A stretch of DNA of 64,000 nucleotides from Oegoconia quadripuncta (lineage: Eukaryota; Arthropoda; Insecta; Lepidoptera; Autostichidae): positions 18,244,414-18,308,413 of the forward strand of contig OX438749.1 of NCBI GenBank assembly GCA_949316235.1. The letters are read 5' to 3'. The translations under genes were made by a program, and so were the position numbers. This document shows positions 25,059-35,642 of the stretch, one piece after another; position 1 is the stretch's first letter; each line of letters starts with the position of its first letter. Below the pieces are notes generated by a model. It worked only from the letters and a program-made list of their open reading frames with translations. It made no database searches and was not told the DNA's origin.

Positions 25059-25671
25059 CAGTGACGGATTAACCCTTAATCAAATTAAGCAATTGCCTAG
25101 GGCATCACGTCTGGGGGGGCACCAGAAGAAGCACAAAAAACCAGACCCAGTGATTCGGCTCGTACAAGTTTACATCAAACTCACGCACAATTGTATAAAA
25201 TAATACATGACGATAAAATAGAATCAGCTTTCCCTAATGTGGAAACAGCCCTGCGTATATTTTTATTGCTTATGATTACAAATTGCTCAGCGGAACGTTC
25301 TTTTTCAAAATTAAAAATATTAAAAAATTAAAAAAGGACAAAGATGATTCAAGGAAGGCTCGATAATTTATTGATATTATACATAGAGTCCGATATTTAA
25401 AAAAATTAGACGTTAATACTATCTTACATGAATTCAATGGCCGGAAAAGCCGCAAGGCGCATTTCAATAAATAAATAAATTATTCTTTGGTTTTTATAGT
25501 TGTCGCACACTCCACTTCTAAGGTACGTTATCTATCTCATCATCTTATTTTACAAAAAAACTAATGTCTTTAGGCGGTAAAGGTTTAAAGACCGATTCTA
25601 GTTGACATACGGATAGGGGGGCCCACAGGCGTGGATTGCTTAGGGCATCAAGTAGTCTTAATCCGTCACTG
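25059..25671 (+). mobile_element. hAT deletion derivative nested in the foldback's left arm
   Basis: Terminal inverted repeats CAGTGACGGATTAA / TTAATCCGTCACTG are perfect over 14 bp and are flanked by an exact 8-bp duplication CATGTAGT (25051-25058 and 25672-25679). The other foldback arm has the uninterrupted site (near 26410). The 613-bp element retains only a C-terminal transposase piece. Confidence 0.93.
25215..25400 (+). pseudogene. hAT transposase C-terminal dimerisation domain remnant
   Basis: The frame reads FPNVETALRIFLLLMITNCS then AERSFSKLKILKN, a stop, and KRTKMIQGRLDNLLILYIES. This matches the hAT family C-terminal dimerisation domain (the ...ERSFSKLK... block and the following R-L-x-x-L-x-x-L-x-I-E). 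Catalytic regions are deleted, and two stops occur in the frame. Confidence 0.9.
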
Positions 25672-25987
25672 CATGTAGTTTATTCTCGGTCTTCCTCTTT
25701 TTCTTTTCCCTTTTAAGTTTACATGACTTTTATTACTTGATTTTTATAATTATTTAAAAATGTTATTTATGATTGTTCCAAGATTATCTATTTAGTATTT
25801 CTTAATTTGGTAATCAATCTTTGAAAAAGAAACTGGTAATAGTGTCCGTGATATGATAACAAACAACTTTCCCATACAAATATAGGTCGAAATGTGAAAA
25901 AAATTTTTGGATTTCCCATACTAAGTTGTGTCACGTGACCGGACACTTTGTATTGGAAGGCCACTATATCTATCTATATCTATAAAA

Positions 25988-26200
25988 AAAGCTGGTGATA
26001 GTGGCCTTCCAATACAAAGTGTCCGGTCACGTGACACAACTTAGTATGGTAAATCCAAAAATTTTTTTCACATTTCGACCTATCTATCTATATCTATAAA
26101 AAAAAGCTGGTGATAGTGGCCTTCCAATACAAAGTGTCCGCTCACGTGACACAACTTAGTATGGGAAATCCAAAAATTTTTTTCACATTTCGACCTATGT
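25988..26200. repeat. 115-bp tandem duplication near the foldback centre
   Basis: gctggtgatagtggccttcc starts at 25991 and again at 26106; the intervening unit includes tccgg/ctcacgtgacacaac and ttttttcacatttcgacct. The left arm has a single inverted copy (25880-25968), so the duplication arose on one side only. Confidence 0.8.
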
Positions 26201-26374
26201 TTGTATGGGAAAGTTGTTTGTTATCATATCACGGACACTATTACCAGTTTCTTTTTCAAAGATTGATTAGCAAATTAAGAAATACTAAATAGATAATCTT
26301 GGAACAATCATAAATAACATTTTTAAATAATTATAAAAATCAAGTAATAAAAGTCATGTAAACTTAAACGGGAA

Positions 26375-26530
26375 AAGAAAAAGAGGAAGACCGAGAATAA
26401 GCTACATGCAGCAAACAAAAGAGAAGTTGAACGTCGTGTTGTATCAGGAGGTCAAGAGGAAGGCGGAGAGCAGAGAGATATGGAAAAATCTCCACCGACA
26501 AGAGCATGGCTCTTAAATCAGATGATGATG
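26375..26530 (+). pseudogene. LINE (RTE-like) C-terminal fragment in the right foldback arm
   Basis: The frame gives KRKRGRPRISYMQQTKEKLN, then YQEVKRKAESREIWKNLHRQ and a stop, followed by a gatgatgatgatga simple repeat. This is a typical non-LTR RT C-terminus with its simple-repeat tail. The same segment occurs reversed in the left arm (24920-25058 continuing at 25680-25720) and, independently, at 1845-2045. Confidence 0.75.
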
Positions 26531-27431
26531 ATGAAACTTAAACTAATCTTTGTGGGCTAAATAGATAAATCTTTGTAGGCTAAATAGATAATCTTAAAAT
26601 AATCACAAATAATCATAAATAATACTTTGTATTTATTTTGTGGTTATATTGTAGTAATTCTCTAGTCTAGCCAGTATACATAGAAGCTTATTTTTTAGTA
26701 AAAAAAATATTTTTAACGTTGAGTATATTTACTTCTTTATAATAATAGAAGTAAAGCAATCTATTATGTTAAAAAAATGATTTATACATTTTTACTTACT
26801 ACTTTTCTATTTACCTAGGTGAAATATTTTATTATGAATCCGAAACAGAATCAACTTCCGAATCAAAGGTCATTTACCTTGTGGTGCGAATCGACCCATT
26901 CAAAATTTGCAGGTGGCGATTCGCACCACCGGTGCGAAAGGGGCTCTTCAAAAATTGAATGGGTCGTTTCGCACCGCGGTGCGAACCGTTTGTGGTGTGA
27001 ATCGCCACCCGACCCATTATTTGCGCAATAAAGAGTATTTGTATTGTATTGTATTGTAAGATCTGATATGGTGCACTCCAGAGATAGACCCAATAGTATG
27101 TAATTAGTTGTATACTTTGATTGAGGACATAATAATTATTGTTGCTGAAGTCTGAAGTCGGTTGTTTTACAAATTTTTGGCCGGTCAATTATTGTCAATT
27201 TCTAAAAGTCCTATACCTAATAACAGATCGGTGTAGTCTTAACCTACTACTACGAGTACATGAGAGTTGCTCCGAGTTCATTGAGGATCCAACAGTTTTA
27301 TTAATTTTTTAGATTAATATGGTATGTTTACCTATGAGGGTGGCATATGCTGTTATAGATAAAACCCTTTATAAATAAATAAATATTAAAAAAATATATA
27401 CATATAGTATGTTACAAAAATAATTATTACA

Positions 27432-27720
27432 AATTATTAAGCTTAAGTTTAGTCGTTTATAGTAATTCTATTAGTTTCATAATACAAATAATGTTTATTG
27501 TCCAATACAGGTAGGGTGTACAAGATGGTTTAAATAAACAGTATCACTGTAAACTATATGGTTTACAATATTTGAAAATTTATAATCTACAAATTCGTCA
27601 TTATTATAAAAGCAGTTACTAATTAGAATGTCATATAACATTGTTTTAAATGGTTTCATATTTAGCTCTTTAAGATTGTCAGGTAAGTGATTGTACAATT
27701 TTGTTCAATTTACTTTACTT
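27432..27720 (-). pseudogene. LINE ORF2 C-terminus and 3' UTR
   Basis: The minus-strand frame reads MYNHLPDNLKELNMKPFKTM, then LYDILISNCFYNNDEF and a stop. The x-Y-N-x-L-P-x-x-L-K block with the following F-K...L motif is typical of Jockey/R1-type RT ends. The 3' UTR continues toward 27300, with ttatctataacagcatatgc (reversed) and an aaataaat-rich end. Confidence 0.7.
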
Positions 27721-27754
27721 TTAAAAATTTACTTTATAAAGTGTGTTTTTTTTT

Positions 27755-27815
27755 CTTTTTTTTATGTTTGACTGGATTCGCGTTTGACCACAATCTCACC
27801 TGATGGAAAGTGATG
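27755..27815 (-). mobile_element. LINE 3' end fragment
   Basis: actggattcgcgtttgacca, caatctcacctgatggaaag: the reverse of the 3' end seen at 50130-50160 and 50905-50940. Confidence 0.65.
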
Positions 27816-28132
27816 TTTTTCTCTCGGTTTTTTGTTTATTTTACAGTCAAATAATTCCACTTTAGGTCATTATTTTGGAGGTTTTCCGAGCTCTATTTCA
27901 GTATGTAGTGGGTACCGCTCTCGATCATATGCACGTCATGTGGAGTGTCGTAGTACGGACGCTTGCCTCGAGGGTTCTCGATACTCAATGAATTGCCTGT
28001 CGTGTGTGCCATTTGAGGGATCTGCCATGCAACGATGTATAATGATCCTCTCCATTTCGTGGTACGTAACACTTCAAAAGTTCTTTAATAGGTCTGCGAT
28101 CTACACTCAAGTGATGTAGATATCCATTAATC

Positions 28133-28395
28133 TATCGGTGTAGTGGATAGTGACCCTGTTAGCAACACCAACGGTTGCGTGTTCGAATCCCGCGACGGGT
28201 AAATGTTTGTGTGATGAATACGAAAATTTATTCCTGAGTCATGAATGTTTATATGAATATTTATGTATGTTTATCTGTTATCTAGTATCCATAGTACAAG
28301 CTTTGTTTAGTTTGGGACTAGATGATTGGTGTAAGTGTCCGAAATATTTATTTATTTATTTATTATTTATTTATTTATTAATCTATATCTATATT
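28133..28395 (+). mobile_element. SINE-A
   Basis: The head tctatcggtgtagtggatag (A-box region) and cgtgttcgaatcccgcgac (B box) are followed by gtttgtgtgatgaatacgaa, ctagtatccatagtacaagc and ttgggactagatgattggtg, then a tattta-rich tail. Confidence 0.85.
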
Positions 28396-29289
28396 TATAT
28401 TTATATATAGCTGCGTACTCAAATACAGTTATCTCAAGCGGGGTGTTAAGAGAGATACCAAACATAAGCGTTTGGGGTATTTCTGACCATCCATAATGTG
28501 AATGGATGCCCTAATGAATGACCAGCGAAGTCGCTGGACTCACGCGACTCCCAGTCACATTGGAAATCTTTGTGGGATCCTTAAAAGTTTAATGCTTGTA
28601 ACATCTACGGTTCATATTTCGAAATACCTACCTACACAGAAATACACATGTGACAGTGGTAAAAGCCCGTCGCCGTTAAAACGTGCAAGTGTAGGTATAT
28701 ATGTTTTTAGTATAATATAAGTCCCTTAATCGTTTTACGAAACGCACAGCTTAGTTCCATTGTTTCTCCGTGATGATGATGAGTTCTGTTTTTATGGATG
28801 TGTCTTTGATATCACAACGTCCTGAATGGCGCTGGGTGGTGCATAGGAGAGTAAGCGATTTCGAAGAGCAGCGTAAACGAGCTGAAAACCCGTCCACCCG
28901 CTGCCATTCTTTATCACTACGTGGAAGATTTGCTTACGTGCCCATATTTCGCACGGGAGTTCACCGCAAAGATATTTAGCCCATCTTCGAGCACACTAGC
29001 GCCAAACCCATTAGAAGTCGAAGTGGTCGCCAAGGCCGAAATCGGTCGGAAGCATCATCATTTTTGATGTCATTCTGCAGTTAAAAATTAATAGAAAATG
29101 AAATGGGAGAACAGCAAAAACACTTATCTTTAAATCGTCATTACAAAAGCTATAAACAAGCAACCCGAGACATCAATTTATTTATAACGTAAAATCGATA
29201 CTTACCACGCCATCTAGTGAGCAGCCGAGGCAAACTGTTCATTATTATTCAGGAAATAGCACTTTTTTGATTTTCCTTTGAAGTTATTA
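28396..29289. other. No supported feature
   Basis: Includes a gatgatgatgag run and a 69-codon frame at 28770-28979 with no recognisable motif. Confidence 0.4.
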
Positions 29290-29660
29290 TACTTTAGGGC
29301 CTAGGATTATTACTCAATGGATCAAGACGAATCCAATGACACATCTTTTGTTCAAATCGGATCAGTAGTTCAGAATTATCCTCAATTAAAAGAAATGTCT
29401 TGATGGGTTTTTACATTTCGAGTCATCATGGTGCGCATAAGTACCATAATAATATTAATTATTATTATTATTATCATATCGTATTTTTTCATAGCCTATG
29501 ACACTCGTGACATTATAACGAATTCAACGACACATTCATTTGTCACAATCGGTCCAGTAGTTTGATTTGTATGATGGAACATCCATACCCACATACAATA
29601 CATAGGCTGTTCAAATCATAACCTTCTCCGTAGTCGGGTAATAAAGGGGATATCGAGTAA
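29290..29660 (+). repeat. Two X-related fragments
   Basis: 29315-29400 (ggatcaagacgaatccaatg, aaatcggatcagtagttcag) and 29490-29640 (catagcctatgacactcgtg, aatcggtccagtagtttg, caaatcataaccttctccg) both follow the order of X words. Confidence 0.55.
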
Positions 29661-30234
29661 TTCTAACATTATACAATAGGTTCAGCGGCCGTACCAAAGC
29701 TCTCTGAATTATAATTCGGCTCGATTTGAATATATTTCGCGCTCGCATTTCCACTTGGCAGTTTGTTTTTAGGCTACAATTTATGAAGGGCGCTAATCCT
29801 GAGCGAGGCATGAGCTGGGGGCTCGGGTGGCCTTATTCTGTCAGCGGTATAATCCGCATTTCGATCTTCGGTTCCAATTGAAAATGTATCATGAATACGA
29901 TATTTTCTTTAATTCGAGTGCTTGAATTGTTGAAATTTCAACCACTTTTTTGGTTTGGAGATAATTTGATTCCTAGTGGAAACAGTAAGTAGATTCTAAA
30001 AATGCTATATTTTGTACCCTGGTTTCTAAAAGCACAATGCTGATTTTTCTTTCTTAAAGTTGAAATCTAAAAGAGATAAATCTAAAATTGTTCTAGATTC
30101 AGCCAGGCCAGGAGGTTTTCAAGCCTAAAAGACAACAGTCTTCTGAGTAAACCCTAGTAAGTCAGTAATGCTATTCTTATGAGGATTCAATAACAAGAAC
30201 AAATTCAAATCATTTATTGCATTCCTTATGTTTT

Positions 30235-30530
30235 ATACAATAACTAACTATGCTCACCACTCCACTATGATTCGATATTTGCGAGAACACAATGAAGAAT
30301 TTTCGGATTTGGACATTTTTCATCTGAGTCGTAATCAGTTCAAATCAGCAGCGTTGAAAGTTGAAAGCACTGACATACATTAGGTAATTGTGTACACATA
30401 CACTCAACTCATACACACACACTCACACATATTACTCCGTACATTTTCTCTCTTCCTTACACCCACAAACACAAGAATTTGATGTCTCGATAGATAAGGT
30501 AACAAAATAAGCTATGTATAACAAAATAAA
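30235..30530 (+). repeat. Repeat P with a short conserved reading frame
   Basis: It matches 45430-45700 in reverse, with high similarity over about 290 bp. Its first part is open in one frame (HHSTMIRYLREHNEEFSDLD, then IFHLSRNQFKSAALKVES and a stop near 30380). The rest is non-coding with ca-rich stretches and ends gataaggtaacaaaataagc. It looks like the 3' end of an unidentified retroelement; the peptide is not recognised. Confidence 0.65.
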
Positions 30531-30554
30531 TACATACATACATAATGTCACGCC

Positions 30555-30805
30555 TATTTCCCGTAGGGGTAGGCAGAGACCACAGACTTCCACTTGTTAC
30601 GATCCTGACACACCTCTTCTGCTTCCTTCACTCTCATAAGGTTGTTCATACATGCTCGTCGGTTTAGGATACTCTTGACTTGGCCTTACTTTAAGACGTC
30701 CCCGATTTGATTATGGTACGTTCGCCATGGTCTTCCCCTACCAATACTACCATCTGCATTCGCTTTGTATATCTCTTTCGTAAGTCTTCTTTCATTCATG
30801 GCTTC
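30555..30805 (-). pseudogene. LINE reverse-transcriptase C-terminal fragment
   Basis: On the minus strand the frame gives NERRLTKEIYKANADGSIGR, GRPWRTYHNQIGDVLK, and after a stop GQVKSILNRRACMNNLMRV and KEAEEVCQDRNKWKSVVSAY. This is a C-terminal segment common in lepidopteran non-LTR elements. In-frame stops make it a relic. The end abuts the tacatacataca run at 30530. Confidence 0.75.
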
Positions 30806-30932
30806 TAAATGTATATAACTTATATTTTAAATTTGTAATTATGGCTGTGATTTCAAATAAATTATTAAATCAAAATTAAATCAAGTATAATGTGCATCCG
30901 TTTAGCATATTTCTTCATTAAAAAATTATTCT

Positions 30933-31301
30933 TCAAAGGTTTAATAGCCTAAAATCATCACACCTTTTAGCAGCACAATGGAATAAGGAGTCGAGGAAGT
31001 AGACAATTTCATTGGTCTGTATAAATATTATATAATTGGTGTTCCAGCACCAGCTCTGACGCGGTGCTTCGGCCAGGTGCGACTTAATTAGGCGAGTACA
31101 AGCTAAAGTTACACCGTGAATACTGAAGGACATCTGTATTATTTCGCTTCCCTTTTCCTTAGCTTGGATAAACTGACTGACAGATAAATGCGATAAGCCT
31201 TTATTATTTCCAGTAGATTTAAATAGAGATTCAACCAATGATATCATGTATCTTATGTTGAAATAAATGCTTGAAGTTTGAAGTTCGAGAAAACAGGACA
31301 A
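30933..31301 (-). other. Unrecognised 122-codon open frame
   Basis: A long open frame for AT-rich DNA, with no signal peptide, no recognised domain and no splice context. It contains CTRLIKSHLAEAPRQSWCW. It could be a remnant of an unknown element or chance. Confidence 0.15.
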
Positions 31302-31499
31302 TGCTTAAGGATTAAGCTTAAGCGACGAAAATTAGATTCTTAGGAAGTTATCTATATTCTGAATTGGTGAGTTGATTTGATGAGAGAGAGATTCTTGGAG
31401 TTTATTATAAACTTACATAATATTTTGGTAATTTTTTTATAATAATAAATAATAATAAATCATTTATTTTCCAGACAATAAGGTCCATCTTTGTTAGTA

Positions 31500-31690
31500 C
31501 AGTCAGCTATAACTATGTTAGTAAACAGTGGGAGACATTGAAAATTTAAAATAACAATTATCCTTCGATGAAAAACGATGTGTGTGTGTGTGTGTCGAGT
31601 CTTTGTCCGGACGTATCTCAGTAATGCGTTAGTCCGATTTGTGTGCGGTTTTCTTATATTAAAGACTAAACTAGGGGACATATTTGATCC
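31500..31690 (+). repeat. Dispersed repeat G with (TG)n
   Basis: aaaaacgatgtgtgtgtgtg, cggacgtatctcagtaatgc and gttttcttatattaaagact match 44325-44445 in the same orientation; the end alone (actaagggacatattt) recurs at 14145. Confidence 0.65.
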
Positions 31691-31794
31691 AATCAGTTAC
31701 GCTGTTTCGAAGATATTCATTTAGTTTTAAACACAGTTTTTTGGTGTGTTTCGATGACATCATATCGATATCGAGTGTTTTCTAAATTTTCATT

Positions 31795-31860
31795 TTTTAT
31801 ATAATAATAATAATAAATAATAAATATTTCGGACACTTACAATCACTTTTGTTTTCAGGT
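31795..31860 (-). mobile_element. SINE-A 3' end fragment
   Basis: aataaatatttcggacactt acaatca is the reversed SINE-A end, preceded by its ata/aata tail. Confidence 0.6.
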
Positions 31861-32094
31861 ATACTTGTAACGGATACGTATTATAGTAGATACATAATGT
31901 AATCTTTTGTACCTACGAAATTCAAGCATTCCCACGTTACCTATTTCAAAAAATATATCATTACATAAAACCAGTTATTGATCCACAAACTCTTACTACA
32001 AAATAACGAAGCTTTCAAACAAATTGTCGAGAAAACGATTCAATATTTCCTGTTATGGAAAACTGTGCAATAAAGGCAATAAGGGTAGGTATAC

Positions 32095-32180
32095 TGTCAT
32101 CTGGTTGGGCGGTGGTTGCCATGGCAACGGCATCGATTGGCGGCCGGCCGGCGCATCTTGCACCGTGCAACACTGAACTA
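32095..32180. promoter_or_regulatory. GC-rich island with perfect RFX X-box palindrome
   Basis: Within AT-rich DNA, about 80 bases hold GTTGCCATGGCAAC at 32115-32128, a perfect 14-bp palindrome that matches the RFX X-box consensus. An ATCGAT and a ggcggccggccggcgc block follow directly. X-boxes are known near promoters of ciliary genes. No exon with good splice sites was identified beside it, so whether it drives a gene or an enhancer, and in which direction, is open. Confidence 0.45.
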
Positions 32181-32849
32181 ATCAACAGAGTATAAGTATG
32201 AGTAAAGAAACGGAATAACTCATGTGACTCGACTAGCTAGAATACATTTTGAAGTGGTTGTTATGTGTGATTAGTCGGTCTCTCCAATGATAACGGAAAA
32301 ATAGTAGATGTTACTAAGGCGCCGAAGGTGAAAATGCGAAAATGATCCCATTGTGGCATCTCAATTAGTTTCCGAAACAATAAAACAACGAGCTGATTCT
32401 CAAAAACAGCAGCCTGTCAACTAAAAAAAAAAATTGAAATGCTCCCATCTCTAATCAGCTATTTTCTATGTATGTACGCAATCGTAATTATTATTATTTC
32501 GGGTTACCTATTGAAACGCATAATGTTTATCACCATAAACTGACAATTCATAAAATTACTCGCCATAATAGTCATTTGCAATAAACCGTTATAGCATAAC
32601 TTCATTACACATAATATCATATGGCCGAAACCTGTAAGGCATAATCATAGAAAGGTATAATTTTAATTAGCATAAGTAATGAAAGGTATAATTTTTATTG
32701 ACCATAATATTCAAAAGACATAATATTTAAAAAGCATACATGTCAACCTAACACGAAGGGTATGGCGGGCGATCCGGGCACGCTCTGCTCGCCCGGCTCG
32801 TTTCCACCATACTCTTCGAACCTAACCTATCCATGTCGGGGTGCAGTTA
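32181..32849. other. No supported feature
   Basis: AT-rich, with repeated taatatt...cataat words around 32580-32740. No exon is seen next to the X-box at 32115. Confidence 0.4.
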
Positions 32850-33236
32850 TGCTTTATAAAAGTACTAGCAGCTGCCCGCGACTTCGTCCGCGTAGACTAC
32901 ATGAATCAACACTTTATTACTTTCCCACGGGAATACATTCAGCAGAAAAATTACCATGTAGAGTTTATCGATATCGATTTTATGGTTTTAACCCCCATTT
33001 CACAACCCAGGGGGTTGTTTTTCGAAAAATCTCAAAACACGTATTAGCTTATTTGTTCCTAGGAGTACTCTTAGTCGAAAATAGTCGAAATGTCCAAGTT
33101 ATACTGTTTCTTCATACAAACTTCCCCACCCCTGTTTCACCCCCCTTAAAGGGTGAATTTTGAAAAATCCTTTCTTAGTGCTCCCCTAGACTTCGTAAGG
33201 AACCTACGTGCCAAATTTGGAAACTCTATTCACCCC

Positions 33237-33545
33237 TTTGACTATGACTTTGACTATGATTTTGAGCCTTCGACTTTGAGCTTTCGACTTTGAGTCTTCG
33301 ACTTTTAGCCTTCGACTTTGAGCCTTCGACTTTGAGCCTTTGACTTTGAGCCTTCGACTTTGAGCCTTCGACTTTGAGTCTTCGACTTTGAGCCTTCGAC
33401 TTTGAGCCTTCGACTTTGAGCCTTCGACTTTGAGCCTTCGACTTTGAGCCTTCGACTTTGAGCCTTCGAATTTGAGCCTTCGACTTTGAGCCTTCGACTT
33501 TGAGCCTTCGACTTTGAATTTCGAATTTGAATCTTCGACTCTAAC
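33237..33545. repeat. 14-bp minisatellite (ttcgactttgagcc)n
   Basis: About 20 near-perfect copies of ttcgactttgagcc, with occasional variants (gagtc, gaatttgag). The unit length is not a multiple of three, so the three frames cycle; translated, it gives a 14-residue Ser/Lys/Arg repeat that is probably meaningless. Confidence 0.95.
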
Positions 33546-34111
33546 TCTTCGACTTCGACACCAATTTGAATTTGTGATTTCAACCCCTACCACTATCGCA
33601 ACCCGTAAGGGGTTAGCTTCAAAATAAATGTCATTTTCGCAATCAACGTCCCAAAAAACCTAACTAACGACACCATTATCGATTATATGGTTTTAGCCCC
33701 CATTTCACACCCCAGGAGGTTGTCCAATATAGACTTTTTTGGTAGCAACCCCCACCCCTATCTCAACCCTAAAGGGTTAAATTAAAATAAATGTAATTTT
33801 CATAATAAACATCCCATAAATCCTAAATAACGACACCGATATCGATTTTATGGTTTTAACCCCCATTTCACAACCCAGGGGGTTGTTTTTCGAAAAATCT
33901 CAAAACACGTATTAGCTTATTTGTTCCTAGGAGTACTCTTGCGAAGTTTCGAGTCGAAAATAGTCGAAATGTCTAAGTTATACTGTTTCTTCATACAAAC
34001 TTCCCACCCCTGTTTCACCCCCTTAAAGGGTGAATTTTGAAAAATCCTTTCTAAGTGCTCCCCTAGACCTCGTAAGGAACCTACGTGCCAAATTTGGAAA
34101 CTCTATTCACC

Positions 34112-34645
34112 TCTTTGACTATGACTATGACTTTGACTAAAACTTTGACTATGACTTTGACTATGACTTCGACTATGACATTGACTACGACTTTGACTTT
34201 GACTATGACTTTGACTATGACTTTGATTATGACTTTGACATTGACTATGACTTTGACTATGACTTCGACTATGACTTTGACTATGACTTTGCCTATGACT
34301 ATGACTTTGACTATGACTTTGACTATGACTTTGACTATGAATTTTACTTTTCGACTTTTGAGTCTTCGACTTTGAGTCTTCGACTTTGAGCCTTCGACTT
34401 TGAGCCTTCGTCTTTGAGCCTTCGATTTTGAGCCTTCGACTTTGAGCTTTCGACTTTGAGCTTTCGACTTTGAGTCTTCGACTTTTAGCCTTCGACTTTG
34501 AGTCTTCGACTTTTAGCCTTCGACTTTCAGCCTTCGAATTTGAGCCTTCGTCTTTGAGCCTTCGAATTTGAGCCTTCGACTTTGATTTTCGAATTTGAAT
34601 CTTCGACATTGACTCTTCGACTTTGACTCTTCGACTTCGACACCA
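34112..34645. repeat. gactat/gacttt array followed by the 14-bp minisatellite
   Basis: 34118-34345 is a 6/12-bp repeat of gactat and gacttt; 34350-34645 returns to the 14-bp ttcgactttgagcc unit with more variants than the first array. Both arrays sit at the same place relative to the flanking core copies. Confidence 0.93.
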
Positions 34646-35599
34646 ATTTGAATTTGTGATTTCAACCCCTACCACTATCGCAACCCGTAAGGGGTTAGCT
34701 TCAAAATAAATGTCATTTTCGCAATCAACGTCCCAAAAAACCTAAATAACGACACCAATATAGACTTTTTTGGTATCATCCCCCACCCCTATCTCACCCC
34801 TAGAGGGTTGGCTTAAAATAAATGTCATTTTCATAATCAACATCCCAAAAAAACTAAATAACGACACCATTATCGATTATATGGTTTTAACCCCCATTTC
34901 ACACCCCAGGGGGTTGTCCAATATTGACTTTTTTGGTAGCAACCCCCACCCCTATCTCAACCCTAGAGGGTTAACTTAAAATAAATGTCATTTTCATAAT
35001 CAACATCCCATAAAACCTAAATAACGACACCAATATCGATTTTATGGTTTCAACCCCCATTTCACACCCCAGGGGGCTGTTTTTCGAAAAATCTCAACTC
35101 ACCCTTATCTCATTCTCTAACCCCAAGGGGTTAGCTTCAAAACAAATAGCATTTTCGTAATCAACGTCCCAAAAAACCTAAATAATGACATCAATATAGA
35201 CTTTTTTGGTATCATCCCCCACCCCTATCTCACCCCTAGAGGGTTGGCTTAAAATAAATGTCATTTTCATAATCAACATCCCAAAAAAACTAAATAACGA
35301 CACCAATATCGATTTTATGGTTTTAACCTCCATTTCACAACCCAGGGGGTTGTTTTTCGAAAAATCTCAAAACACGTATTAGCTTATTTGTTCCTAGGAG
35401 TACTCTTGCGAAGTTTCGAGTCGAAAATAGTCGAAATGCCCAAGTTATACTGTTTCTTCATACAAACTTCCCACCCCTGTTTCACCCCCTTAAAGGGTGA
35501 ATTTTGAAAAATCCTTTCTTAGTGCTCCCCTAGACCTCGTAAGGAACCTACGTGCCAAATTTGGAAACTCTAGACCCAGCGGTTTGGCCTGTGCGTTGA

Positions 35600-35642
35600 T
35601 ATGTCAGTCAGTCAGTCAGTCAGTCAGTCAGTCAGTCAGTCA
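35600..35642 (+). repeat. (GTCA)n microsatellite at element end
   Basis: About ten gtca units directly before the element's terminal tttcttcctttatatatttag. Confidence 0.95.

Larger units (their letters stand above)
24453..27015. mobile_element. Foldback element with ~1-kb inverted arms
   Basis: Ends are GGGTCGGGTGGCGATTCACA at 24453 and its complement ending at 27015. The two arms can be followed inward to a centre near 25975; without the nested hAT insertion the element is about 1.95 kb. Flanks are attatttt (24445-24452) and attatttg (27016-27023), an imperfect 8-bp target duplication. The first ~130 bp of each arm is GC-rich with repeated ttcgcacc/ggtgcgaa words. No intact ORF of its own is seen. 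The superfamily is uncertain; an 8-bp duplication is compatible with hAT or P-like elements. Confidence 0.85.

Noticed and set aside
26819..27188. Overlapping ORFs of 70-104 codons on both strands with Cys/His/Ser words
   Set aside because: They arise from the ttcgcacc/ggtgcgaa subterminal repeats of the foldback element, read in several frames.
28140..28205. tRNA-like A and B boxes (also at 43860, 48090, 62165, 60700)
   Set aside because: All lie at heads of repeated SINE bodies and lack a paired acceptor stem, so they are not tRNA genes.
33204..34675. Long Ser/Lys/Arg-rich and Ser/His/Gln-rich minus-strand ORFs (up to 190 codons) and a Thr/Leu/Met-rich plus-strand ORF
   Set aside because: They are translations of the 14-bp and 12-bp minisatellites; the repeat unit drives the peptide and there is no other gene evidence.
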